This document shows, piece by piece, positions 17,807 through 25,921 of a stretch of 59,436 bases of DNA. The stretch lies in contig CAJTOK010000018.1 of assembly GCA_910577825.1 (NCBI GenBank), forward strand, positions 1 through 59,436. Direction: 5' to 3'. Below the pieces are notes generated by a model. It was not told where the DNA came from. It saw nothing but the letters and a program-made list of their open reading frames with translations, and ran no database searches. Numbering within the stretch: the stretch's first letter is position 1; each line of letters opens with the position of its first letter. Position numbers and translations under genes: made by a program. This stretch comes from an uncultured Lachnospiraceae bacterium (GTDB taxonomy: Bacteria; Bacillota; Clostridia; Lachnospirales; Lachnospiraceae).

Positions 17807-18631
17807 ATGTCAGTTTTTTCGGTATCTGGCTCAAATAATGATTTCTATAGTATGTTTTTTAATACATCAGGTTCAAATAAGAATAATAACGCAGCAAGTA
17901 TTTTTGGCGGCGGCAATACTGCAATAGGGGATATGTCACTTATAAAAAGTGGTGCATACAAGAAGCTTTTAAAGTCTTATTATGCAACAGTAAAAGAAAG
18001 TGACAGCAATAGCAATAGCAAAAGCAGCGGGAGCAGCAGTACAATGACAACTGCACAGGCAAGCGCAGCAAAAGATTCTGCAGGCAGTTTAAAGACTGTT
18101 GAAACAGACGCCTCTGCACTTGTAAGTTCACTTAAAGAACTTGGCAACAGGTCATTATATAAGAACAAGACAGATGACAGCGGGAATAAAATCCTTGGTG
18201 AGAAAGGTGAAGCTGTTTATGACACAGAAAAGATAAGCAGCGCTGTTAAGAAGTATGTTGAATCTTACAACTCATTTATTGAGTCATCAGGCAAGTTAAA
18301 TTCTACAAGCATATTAAACAAGACACTGGATGTAATAAGCAATACAAGGAAAAATGCAGGGCTTCTTTCAGATATAGGCATTACTATAGGTGATGACAAC
18401 AAGTTAAAGCTTGATGAAACAAAGCTTGGCAAAGCTAAAATGACTACAATTAATTCCTTATTTGCAGGGAGCGGTTCATATGGCTCAACTGTATATTCAA
18501 GGGCTTCAGCAAGCGGACGCCTTGCAAACAGTACAGCATATGCAAATACACATGGTTCATCATATACATACAGGGGCTCATATTCAATGCTTGGGACAAC
18601 AGGTTCAAACTCAATTAGCGGATATATGTAA
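17807..18631 (+). CDS. Orphan protein similar to the FliD C-terminal region
   Basis: A 274-aa protein with a Ser/Asn-rich N-terminal third, including a low-complexity run near residues 65-85, and a C-terminal part that resembles the end of the flagellar cap protein FliD: AVKKYVESYNSFI near residue 150, then LLSDIGITIGDDNKLKLDE and INSLFAG. No signal peptide is seen, as expected for flagellar export substrates. The ATG at 17807 has AAAGGAG; a GTG at 17798 overlaps that site. A sigma-28-like promoter precedes it. It may be an exported flagellar accessory. It is far shorter than FliD (762 aa in this window). Confidence 0.65.
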   Translation: MSVFSVSGSNNDFYSMFFNTSGSNKNNNAASIFGGGNTAIGDMSLIKSGAYKKLLKSYYATVKESDSNSNSKSSGSSSTMTTAQASAAKDSAGSLKTVETDASALVSSLKELGNRSLYKNKTDDSGNKILGEKGEAVYDTEKISSAVKKYVESYNSFIESSGKLNSTSILNKTLDVISNTRKNAGLLSDIGITIGDDNKLKLDETKLGKAKMTTINSLFAGSGSYGSTVYSRASASGRLANSTAYANTHGSSYTYRGSYSMLGTTGSNSISGYM

Positions 18632-18663
18632 AACTGTATATATTTAGTGCAAAGCATAAAGTA

Positions 18664-18710
18664 AAAAAGAACTTCCGCAGGCTGTTTAAAGGTCTGTGGA
18701 AGTTCTTTTT
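18664..18710. terminator. Bidirectional terminator
   Basis: A 17-bp stem with A5 on the left and T5 on the right (AAAAAGAACTTCCGCAG / CTGTGGAAGTTCTTTTT) lies between the convergent FliD-like gene and the ABC permease gene. It suits termination in both directions. Confidence 0.85.
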
Positions 18711-18731
18711 ATAATGTATAACCAGCCAGTC

Positions 18732-21239
18732 CTAACAGCTTCTGCCCATACGTTCAATTATACTCCCTTTCTGGGTTTTCTGGTAAATTAAGACAGGTGA
18801 AATTATACACAGCGCAATAATTATTACAAAAAATATAATATTTCTTCCCCACGGGATAGAATATGAAACACCTATATACAGGTTTATGGCATTAAATACT
18901 GCATAGCTAAGCGGCAGGCCTGTTAAAAGTGAAATAACAATAGAGATAACAGCATATCCACATCCCTCAATACCAAGCATTTTTTTAGCCTGTTTTGTAG
19001 TCATACCTATGCTTTCCAGTGTTGCAAATTCCTGTGAGCGGCTTTGTACACCGGAGGCTGTCATATCAAGGTAATTAAGTATTGCAAGGACTGCCATAAC
19101 CAGGCTTATGCTGTTGCCAAGGACTTTAGCTTTATTTTCAGTATTTTTCATTTCCTTGTAATTCTGTAGTTTTGATTCATAGTTTATTTCATTTATCCCG
19201 TCAAAAACGGATATTGCCTTAGCTTCTGTTTCTTCATTATAAGCTTCCTCATATTCTACATAAATAATTTCAGTATATGTTGTACCCAGAAGTTTCTGGG
19301 CATATTTACTACTTACAATTATTTCTGGCGGAATCCCTCCTGAAAATACAGCAGGATTAACTTCATTTCCCGCCACGGCTGCTATCTGGACAGAGTGTTC
19401 TTTTTGGGGTTCTAATCCGCCGGGCAGGCGGAAATATACTGTTTTTCCTGTTATTCCGCTGTCCCCTTCTGTAAACATCCTGATTGCAACAGCAGTTTTG
19501 CCATCTTCAAATTCTTTCTGGTTAAGAATATTTCCAAGTTTCTGGTTTAAAAGTTTAAATCCGGTTTCATCAATACCTATAAGCCTTGAAGTGGAAAACC
19601 CGGATTCAGGGTTTTGTTTATATTGTTCCATATCTTTTTTATAACTGCCAGCAGGGAAATATCTTGTAGAATAAAGTGCTTTAAAATATTCACCAAACAC
19701 ATCTTCCTGGTATGGTACAACCATTTCAGCAGAAGTAACTGTCCTTACAGATTTTATTCCTGGCATTTTTTCTAACTGGCTGGTTTTTTCTTTTGTAATT
19801 AACGGCTTTTCTTCTTCCAGTGTTGTTTCATTCTGGAAACTTATATCAGAATCTAAAACTTCATTTAAAATATATTTTGCATCATTTGCCCTTATATATG
19901 TGGCAGTACATAGATAAACAGATACTGATATTATAAATGACAGAAATATCACTACTGCCTGTTTTTTATTTCTGGATATATTTTGCATTGCCATTGCAAA
20001 AAGGCCTGCACTTTCACGCCTGGTACTTTTTTTCTTTGTAGTAATGCCAGTATAATTTAAAGCGTGGACGGGCGGACATCCTGCTGCCATTTTTGCAGGT
20101 TTTAAGCAGCTTGTTTTATTAACAATAAAAGAAAATAAACCAGCTATAAAAAATACCCATATATTTACAGGCACAACATTTTTTTCATCAAATGAATAAT
20201 TTATAATACTTATAATTCTGGGAATGATTGCCCTGGATAATATAATTGCAGCAGCAAGCCCTGTGGGTATGCCTGCCAGTGCATTCCATAAAGACTGCCT
20301 GTTAATTAATTTTTTTAATTGTACAGATGTCATCCCAATCGTTTTAAGCTGCCCATAATACCTTATATCCTTTGTTACAGAAATATACAAGGTATTGTAG
20401 ATAAAAAGATAACTGCTGGCAAAAACCATTAAAAGAATCCCTGCAAGCCCGGTTATTATTTTTATAAAATAAGAAGCTATATCAGTATCAGCTTCAATAA
20501 TCTGCCTGCCATCAAGTTCCAGTTCATCCTGCATTGATATTATATCTTCTTCAGAATATAAAGGTTTTTCAAGCTTTATTTTTAATGAACCTTGTGTAAA
20601 ATCTGTTGGCTTTACATTTGATGTTTTATAAAATTCCTCTGAAATATACCCTTTGCTTTGTCCTGTATAATCAGTATACCAGCCACAAAGCGTAAAAATC
20701 TTTTCTATGGTTTTTTCATTGCTGCTTTCTTCCAGTGTATAATAAAATAATTTAAGCTCCATGCCGGCAGATGGGTTTTTAATGCCCATATTTTTTAATG
20801 CCCTTGTAGAAAGCATTATTTCATTTTCTTTTTTGGGATAATGGCCTGTATATGATTCAAGTGCAGGGATTACCATTTCATTCCAGCAGGTGCTGTCCGC
20901 AAAATAAAGCCTTGTTTTACTAAGGAATTTCTGCTGGTATTTTTCAAGTATTGCACATTTTATAAGAAGCCCTGCGCATTTTATTTCTTTCATTGAACGT
21001 GCCTTTTCTATCTGGGAATCTTTTGGTTCTGTTAATGAAATATCATAGTCCATGCCGGATATATAACGCTGGCGTTCCATTATTGTTTTCCAGTAGCTTG
21101 TGCCAAGGGAGATTATGGCAGCAATTAAAAATGTGCTTAAAGAAATTGCAAATATTATTAGCAGGTTTCTTTTTTTATTTGCTTTATAAGTAGTAAGGGC
21201 TATTTCATTTATAACTGTTTTATTATTTACTTCCAGCAT
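18732..21239 (-). CDS. FtsX-type ABC transporter permease
   Basis: An 835-aa membrane subunit of a MacB/BceB-like exporter. One transmembrane helix near residues 25-50 is followed by a large extracytoplasmic domain and a helix bundle (about 265-390). A second unit starts at AMAMQNISRNKKQAVVIF (about residue 415), with another extracytoplasmic domain and a final helix bundle, so two FtsX units are fused in one chain. The ATG at 21239 overlaps the ATPase gene by 17 bp and follows AAAGGGGG; an upstream in-frame start would add 25 poorly supported residues. It probably exports peptides or antibiotics. Confidence 0.85.
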   Translation of the reverse strand: MLEVNNKTVINEIALTTYKANKKRNLLIIFAISLSTFLIAAIISLGTSYWKTIMERQRYISGMDYDISLTEPKDSQIEKARSMKEIKCAGLLIKCAILEKYQQKFLSKTRLYFADSTCWNEMVIPALESYTGHYPKKENEIMLSTRALKNMGIKNPSAGMELKLFYYTLEESSNEKTIEKIFTLCGWYTDYTGQSKGYISEEFYKTSNVKPTDFTQGSLKIKLEKPLYSEEDIISMQDELELDGRQIIEADTDIASYFIKIITGLAGILLMVFASSYLFIYNTLYISVTKDIRYYGQLKTIGMTSVQLKKLINRQSLWNALAGIPTGLAAAIILSRAIIPRIISIINYSFDEKNVVPVNIWVFFIAGLFSFIVNKTSCLKPAKMAAGCPPVHALNYTGITTKKKSTRRESAGLFAMAMQNISRNKKQAVVIFLSFIISVSVYLCTATYIRANDAKYILNEVLDSDISFQNETTLEEEKPLITKEKTSQLEKMPGIKSVRTVTSAEMVVPYQEDVFGEYFKALYSTRYFPAGSYKKDMEQYKQNPESGFSTSRLIGIDETGFKLLNQKLGNILNQKEFEDGKTAVAIRMFTEGDSGITGKTVYFRLPGGLEPQKEHSVQIAAVAGNEVNPAVFSGGIPPEIIVSSKYAQKLLGTTYTEIIYVEYEEAYNEETEAKAISVFDGINEINYESKLQNYKEMKNTENKAKVLGNSISLVMAVLAILNYLDMTASGVQSRSQEFATLESIGMTTKQAKKMLGIEGCGYAVISIVISLLTGLPLSYAVFNAINLYIGVSYSIPWGRNIIFFVIIIALCIISPVLIYQKTQKGSIIERMGRSC

Positions 21240-21921
21240 AAGAATTACCCCCTTTGCAGATTTTGCCATCTTCAATACGTATAATCCTTCCAGCCATCTG
21301 TGCAATTTCTTCATTATGCGTAATCATAACTATTGTCTGGCCAAACTGTTCACCACAGGTTTTAATTAATCCCAGTACATCAAGGCTTGTACGGCTGTCA
21401 AGGTTGCCGGTCGGCTCATCTGCAAGAATAATGGCAGGTTTTGAGGCAAGTGCCCTTGCAAGTGCCACACGCTGCTGCTGGCCGCCTGAAAGCTGGTTCG
21501 GCATTGCATATTTCTTTTTGCCAAGGCCAAGCATTGTAATAATTTTATCCACAAAAACCTTGTCTGGTTTTATGCCATCAAGCCTTACAGGCAGGATAAT
21601 GTTTTCATATACATTCATAAGCGGCAGAAGATTATAATTCTGGAATACAAATCCGGTTTTACGCCTGCGGAATATTGCAAGTTCATCTTTATCCATCTGG
21701 GAAATATCATTTCCATCTATATAGATGCTGCCAGATGTAGGGGTATCAAGCCCGCCAAGCATATTAAGAAGCGTTGATTTGCCGCTGCCAGAAGTGCCTG
21801 TAACAGAAAGAAATTCCCCCTTTTCTACTGAAAGGTCTATGCCATCCAGTGCTTTTATAACCACTCCGCTGTTACTGGTTTTATAATACTTTTTTAAATC
21901 CTTTGTTTTCAGTATGTCCAT
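21223..21921 (-). CDS. ABC transporter ATP-binding protein
   Basis: A 232-aa ATPase of the MacB/LolD/BceA type. Walker A GTSGSGKST lies near residue 42, the Q-loop FQNYNLLP near residue 87, the signature LSGGQQQRVALARAL near residue 138, Walker B ILADEPTGNLD near residue 160 and the switch histidine in MITHNEE. The start at 21921 is taken because AAGGAGG lies 6-8 bp upstream. It is translationally coupled with the permease gene. Confidence 0.93.
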   Translation of the reverse strand: MDILKTKDLKKYYKTSNSGVVIKALDGIDLSVEKGEFLSVTGTSGSGKSTLLNMLGGLDTPTSGSIYIDGNDISQMDKDELAIFRRRKTGFVFQNYNLLPLMNVYENIILPVRLDGIKPDKVFVDKIITMLGLGKKKYAMPNQLSGGQQQRVALARALASKPAIILADEPTGNLDSRTSLDVLGLIKTCGEQFGQTIVMITHNEEIAQMAGRIIRIEDGKICKGGNSYAGSK

Positions 21922-21966
21922 AAGTACCTCCTTGTATATATTTATTATGGGCATATCATAACAAAG

Positions 21967-22013
21967 AAATCTTTCTCAAATCTTTCTGGAAAGTGACAGT
22001 TTTGAAAGATTTG
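21967..22013 (-). promoter_or_regulatory. Operator-like repeats before the ABC genes
   Basis: AAATCTTTC occurs at 21967-21975 and again at 21978-21986, 11 bp apart. The extended arm CAAATCTTTC (21977-21986) is mirrored by GAAAGATTTG at 22004-22013 with a 17-bp spacer. On the minus strand these lie upstream of a TATGAT-like -10. This is the usual place for a response regulator to bind when it activates its ABC transporter. Confidence 0.65.
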
Positions 22014-22026
22014 GGAAAATGCCGTT

Positions 22027-22959
22027 TTATTTTTGCATCTGGTAACGGGACAGGTATATCTGCACAGTAGTGCCCTTTCCAGGCTGTGATTTTATTCTTG
22101 CATAGCCGCCCTGTTTTGAAAGTATTTCCCTGACAAGATAAAGCCCGATTCCAAAACCAGGTTCTTTCCTGGCTGGTTTAGAGCGGTAAAAACGTTCAAA
22201 AACAAGCCCCTGTTCTTCTTCACTAATACCAATCCCTTCATCTTCAACACTGACACATAAAAATGATTCATATAGGATGGTTTTTACTTTTACTAAAGAA
22301 CCATCAGGGGAATATTTAACTGCATTTTCTAAAATATTGGCAAGTGCTTCAATAGTCCATTTTTTATCTGCATAACATAAACCAGGTGAGATTTCTTTTA
22401 TTATACATATATTCTTTTTAAGAGCAGCAAGTTCAGACTGCTGGCAGGAAATATCAATAATATCTTCTATTTCTGTTATTTCAGGATGCAGGGCAACCAT
22501 TTCCTGTATTGTATAAGAAGATTTAAACAGTTCTTTTATAAAAAAATCAAGCTTGCCAGCCTGTTTCCCGATTTTATCTGCTAAAATTTTTGTTTCACTG
22601 TCTAATTCTTTTTCAGATAAAAGCCCTGTATAAAGCATAATATTTGCCAGGGGCGTCCGTGTCTGGTGTGAAATGCCAGAGATAATGGCCTTTATAGAAT
22701 CACGCTCTTTATAAGCTTTTTCTTTTCTGCCCTGTGAAATACCAGCCAGCCTGTTTAAACGTTCATTTATTGCAGAACCCAGTGATTCATCATAAGCAGT
22801 TTCAAGCATTGTCCCGCCTAAAATCCTGTCTATTTTCCATAGTATGTTTTCATATGCTGCCCGTATCTTTTTATTACAAAAATACATTGATAAAATACCT
22901 GATAAAAAACAGCCTGATAAAAATGCTGCTATAAATAATGTTATTATTAATAATTTCAT
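22027..22959 (-). CDS. Sensor histidine kinase
   Basis: A 310-aa membrane kinase. One clear hydrophobic segment spans residues 3-28, with little room for an extracellular sensor, as in intramembrane-sensing kinases that work with ABC exporters. The HisKA phospho-acceptor is H98 in SHQTRTPL; the N box is LANILENAVKYSP, and the G boxes read DEGIGIS and GFGIGLYLV. The start codon ATG shares its A with the TGA stop of the regulator gene (TGATG), so the two are translationally coupled. Confidence 0.88.
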   Translation of the reverse strand: MKLLIITLFIAAFLSGCFLSGILSMYFCNKKIRAAYENILWKIDRILGGTMLETAYDESLGSAINERLNRLAGISQGRKEKAYKERDSIKAIISGISHQTRTPLANIMLYTGLLSEKELDSETKILADKIGKQAGKLDFFIKELFKSSYTIQEMVALHPEITEIEDIIDISCQQSELAALKKNICIIKEISPGLCYADKKWTIEALANILENAVKYSPDGSLVKVKTILYESFLCVSVEDEGIGISEEEQGLVFERFYRSKPARKEPGFGIGLYLVREILSKQGGYARIKSQPGKGTTVQIYLSRYQMQK

Positions 22960-23651
22960 CAGAACTTCTCCCATATATAGCCTTTTCCATAGACTGTTTT
23001 AATATATACAGGTTTTGAAGGGGTATCTTCAAGCTTGTCCCTTAAACGCCGTATCCCTACAGAAAGCGCATTATCTTCAACAAACTCAGTGCCATCAGGC
23101 CATACCCTCTCTAAAAGGATTTCCCTTGTAAGAATCTGGCCTGCATTAGAAACTAAAGAATATAAAATTCTTTGTTCCGTTCTGCCTAGCTCTACAGGTT
23201 TTCCATTTTTATAAAAAGCCATTGTATCAAAACAGAAACTGAATACACTGTTTTTATATTCTTTGTTCTGTTCTGTAATATTGCGGCGCAGCAGGGCACG
23301 TATTCTTGCCCGGAGTACCATAAGGCTGAAAGGTTTTGTAATATAATCGTCCGCCCCGCACTCAAGCCCCCTTACAATATCAAGTTCCATATCCCTTGCA
23401 GTAAGCAGTGCAACAGGGACATGGCTTGTTTTACGGATTTTTTTGCAAAGTTCCAGCCCGCTTCCGTCTGGCAGGTTAATATCCAGTATAAGCAGCCCGA
23501 AATCATTCTTTTCCAGAACCTTATTTGCTTCAGAAATTGTCCTGCAGCAGGTAAAACAAAGTTCAGGGCTTTCAAGTGACAGCCGTATGCCATCAACAAG
23601 GTCTTCGTCATCCTCTACAATAAGTACAGATTGTTTTGTATTTTTAAACAT
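22959..23651 (-). CDS. OmpR-family response regulator
   Basis: A 230-aa regulator with a receiver domain (acidic residues in VEDDED, phospho-acceptor D57 in LLILDINLPDG, conserved ITKPFS lysine) and a C-terminal winged helix (about residues 130-230, with RTEQRILYSLV and the GIRRLRDKLE recognition helix). It probably controls the downstream ABC genes through the repeats at 21967-22013. The ribosome site is only moderate (AAAGG). Confidence 0.92.
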   Translation of the reverse strand: MFKNTKQSVLIVEDDEDLVDGIRLSLESPELCFTCCRTISEANKVLEKNDFGLLILDINLPDGSGLELCKKIRKTSHVPVALLTARDMELDIVRGLECGADDYITKPFSLMVLRARIRALLRRNITEQNKEYKNSVFSFCFDTMAFYKNGKPVELGRTEQRILYSLVSNAGQILTREILLERVWPDGTEFVEDNALSVGIRRLRDKLEDTPSKPVYIKTVYGKGYIWEKF

Positions 23652-23686
23652 TTTAAAACCATGCCTTTCTTATACCAAAGTGTAGT

Positions 23687-23796
23687 GTGAAAAATATATT
23701 TAAGGCAGCAAAAAACGCTACCTAAGATATATTAAATTTCACAAACGGGTTTACCCGTTTTGCTATTTGTGCCGCTTAAAGGCGGCATGGGGGATT
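23687..23796. repeat. Cluster of three inverted repeats
   Basis: Three hairpin-forming segments stand in series: an imperfect arm pair of about 25 bp (23687-23709 with 23717-23742), AAACGGGT-TT-ACCCGTTT inside an outer CACAAA/TTTGTG pair, and GCCGCTT-AA-AGGCGGC (23771-23786). They lie between the response regulator gene and the IS605-derived element. They may be relics of a mobile palindromic element. Bases 23797-23928 show nothing else. Confidence 0.55.
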
Positions 23797-24002
23797 ATTA
23801 TGGCAATAATTATAACATTGTGCAGGAAAAAGTAAAGTAAGGCACAGGAAATATTGAAATTCCCTGCCAGATATGATAAAATCACAGCAGTTTTATCAAA
23901 ATATTGCCATAAATATACATCAGAAAGGGTCAGCTACCCATACCCTAAAGGGAATGGGCTTGTAAAGTAAGCCCATGGCTGGCTGGCCTAAGCTTTAAAA
24001 GG

Positions 24003-24200
24003 CTACGTTACCTGCGGATAGATAGTTACCCTGGGATGTACAGCCAAGTCCCAGGCTCTAAGGCATATGTTTAAACAGTTCTGATGGGCAGGAACAGTGA
24101 TGTATACACAAAACCGCAGGATAACATTGGCGATGGCTGCATTACCCCGGCTGGCAGGGGACTTTACAGGCGTTGTGCCAGCATAATTTAAGAAGGAGGA
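24003..24200 (-). ncRNA. Possible omega-RNA-like sequence inside the element
   Basis: The minus strand of the element interior contains several stems, for example CCTGGGACTTGG...CCCAGG and GGCCAGCC...GGCT, followed by the terminal hairpin at the RE. In intact IS605 elements this position encodes the TnpB guide scaffold. Transcription is not shown by the sequence, so this is a candidate only. Confidence 0.35.
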
Positions 24201-24207
24201 TGCAGGG

Positions 24208-24237
24208 ATGGAATACGCAATTCCTCCCACCGCCTAA
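24208..24237 (+). other. Nine-codon ORF with strong ribosome site before lysA
   Basis: AAGGAGG at 24192-24198 precedes ATG at 24208, which reads MEYAIPPTA and stops at 24237, 28 nt before the lysA ATG. Its 3' part overlaps the terminal hairpin of the mobile element. Ribosomes finishing here might re-initiate at lysA. Confidence 0.4.
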
Positions 24238-24265
24238 AGGCAGTGGGTTTCCTTGCTGATTTAAT

Positions 24266-25528
24266 ATGAATAAAACACCATTTGTAACAAAAGAGCAGGT
24301 TGAAGAAATAGTTAAAACATATCCTACCCCTTTCCATATTTATGATGAAAAGGCAATACGTGAAAATGCCCGCAGGCTTAAAGCAGCATTTTCATGGAAT
24401 AAAGGCTTCCGTGAATATTTTGCAGTAAAAGCAACCCCTAACCCGTTTATTTTAAAAATCCTTAAAGAAGAAGGCTGCGGCACTGACTGTTCATCACTTA
24501 CAGAACTTATGATGTCAGAAGCATGTGGTTTTAAAGGTTCAGATATTATGTTTTCATCAAATGTAACACCTGCCAGTGAATATAAAAAAGCTAAAGAACT
24601 TGGCGCATATATAAACCTTGATGATATTACACATATAGATTTCCTTGAAGAAGCAGCAGGAATACCTGAAACAATATTCTGCCGGTATAACCCGGGCGGG
24701 GTTTTTAAAATGGGTACAGATATAATGGACAACCCTGGTGATGCTAAATACGGAATGACAAAAGAGCAGCTTTTAGAAGCCATAACAAAACTTAAAGCAA
24801 AAGGTGTAAAAAAGTTTGGAATACATTCATTCCTTGCAAGCAATACAGTAACTAATGAATATTACCCTGGACTTGCGGGAATATTATTCAGGCTTGCTGT
24901 AGAAGTAAAAGAAAAGATAGGTACAGATATATCATTTATCAATCTTTCAGGTGGCGTAGGAATACCATATACACCTGATAAAGAACCAAATGACATTGCA
25001 ATAATTGGTGAAGGTGTAAGGAAGAAATTTGAGGAAATACTTGTGCCGGCAGGACTTGGGAATATTTCAATATTTACAGAGCTCGGGCGTTTTATGCTAG
25101 GTCCGTATGGAGGGATTGTAACAAAGGCAATACATGAAAAGCATATATATAAAGAATATATTGGTGTTGACGCATGTGCAGTAAACCTTATGCGTCCTGC
25201 AATGTATGGTGCTTACCACCATATAACAGTACTTGGCAAGGAAGATGCAGCATGTAACCATAAATATGATATAACAGGTTCACTTTGTGAAAATAATGAT
25301 AAATTTGCAATAGACAGGATGCTTCCAGAAATAAATACAGGTGATTATTTATTTATACATGATACAGGTGCGCATGGTTTTTCAATGGGTTATAATTATA
25401 ATGGAAAGCTTAAATCCGCAGAACTTCTTTTAAAAGAAGACGGGAATGTACAGATGATAAGAAGGGCTGAAACACCAGCAGACTACTTTGCAACATTCGA
25501 TTTTTGTGAAATTTTGAAAAACTACTAA
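24266..25528 (+). CDS. lysA: Diaminopimelate decarboxylase
   Basis: PLP enzyme that makes L-lysine from meso-diaminopimelate. The 420-aa product has the PLP lysine in YFAVKATPNP near residue 54, the phosphate-binding LSGGVGIPY near residue 232, ELGRFMLGPYG near residue 273 and the dimer-interface active-site CENNDKF near residue 345. No Shine-Dalgarno site stands in front of this ATG: the 330-bp mobile element ends 7 bp before it. Removing the element would bring AGAAAGG next to the ATG. A sigma-28 promoter overlaps its stop codon. Confidence 0.9.
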   Translation: MNKTPFVTKEQVEEIVKTYPTPFHIYDEKAIRENARRLKAAFSWNKGFREYFAVKATPNPFILKILKEEGCGTDCSSLTELMMSEACGFKGSDIMFSSNVTPASEYKKAKELGAYINLDDITHIDFLEEAAGIPETIFCRYNPGGVFKMGTDIMDNPGDAKYGMTKEQLLEAITKLKAKGVKKFGIHSFLASNTVTNEYYPGLAGILFRLAVEVKEKIGTDISFINLSGGVGIPYTPDKEPNDIAIIGEGVRKKFEEILVPAGLGNISIFTELGRFMLGPYGGIVTKAIHEKHIYKEYIGVDACAVNLMRPAMYGAYHHITVLGKEDAACNHKYDITGSLCENNDKFAIDRMLPEINTGDYLFIHDTGAHGFSMGYNYNGKLKSAELLLKEDGNVQMIRRAETPADYFATFDFCEILKNY

Positions 25529-25552
25529 AGTAAAACAGGATACAACCGATAA
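25526..25552 (+). promoter_or_regulatory. Sigma-28 (SigD) promoter of flgM
   Basis: TAAA at 25526-25529, 15 nt, then ACCGATAA at 25545-25552 is close to the consensus TAAA-N15-GCCGATAT. Its -35 overlaps the lysA stop codon. It should start the flgM-flgN-flgK transcript late in flagellar assembly. Confidence 0.85.
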
Positions 25553-25629
25553 ATATTATGAAACATAAAAATTTAAACTGCATATACAGCTGCAGTATAA
25601 TGAACATGTAAGACTTAGGTGGTGGTTTT

Positions 25630-25908
25630 ATGAGAATAGACGCTATTAATAAAGTAAACCAGTTATACCAGGCAACGAAGCCTAAGAAAGCTAAAGAAAC
25701 TGGCAGTGCAGATATCAGGGATAAGTATGAAGTTTCAAAATCTGGCAAAGATTACCAGACAGCAAAAACAGCAATTAAAGCCGCACCTGATATAAGGGAA
25801 GATAAAGTTTCCAGGATAAAAGATGCACTTGCCACTGGCACATACAATGTATCTGCACAGGAAATAGCAGATAAGATGGTTAGCAGGTATTTTGATTCCA
25901 TTTTATAA
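25630..25908 (+). CDS. flgM: Anti-sigma-28 factor FlgM
   Basis: A 92-aa inhibitor of the flagellar sigma factor that is secreted once the hook is complete. It begins MRIDAINKVNQLY, typical for Firmicute FlgM, has a disordered lysine-rich middle, and ends with the sigma-binding helices DKVSRIKDALATGTYNVSAQEIADKM split over about residues 58-84. It is preceded by GGTGGT and a sigma-28 promoter. It leads the late flagellar block. Confidence 0.93.
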   Translation: MRIDAINKVNQLYQATKPKKAKETGSADIRDKYEVSKSGKDYQTAKTAIKAAPDIREDKVSRIKDALATGTYNVSAQEIADKMVSRYFDSIL

Positions 25909-25921
25909 GTGAGGGCTTAGC

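Larger units (their letters stand above)
23929..24258 (-). mobile_element. Non-autonomous IS200/IS605-type element (330 bp)
   Basis: Both ends match the ends of the complete element at 50198-52029. The left end shares ACCC...CCTAAAGG...TGGGCTTGTAA and the right end shares CTCCCACCGCC...GGC..TGGGTTTCC, each able to form the subterminal hairpin used by TnpA. No tnpA or intact tnpB is present. The right-end (RE) side faces left, so the retained interior corresponds to the region where a TnpB guide RNA would be made on the minus strand. Boundaries are set by the excision that best restores the lysA ribosome site, within a few bases. Confidence 0.7.

Noticed and set aside
24003..24230. 75-codon minus-strand frame in the 330-bp element, considered as a tnpB 3' remnant.
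   Set aside because: No RuvC or zinc-ribbon motif remains, and the segment is better explained as structured RNA or RE sequence.
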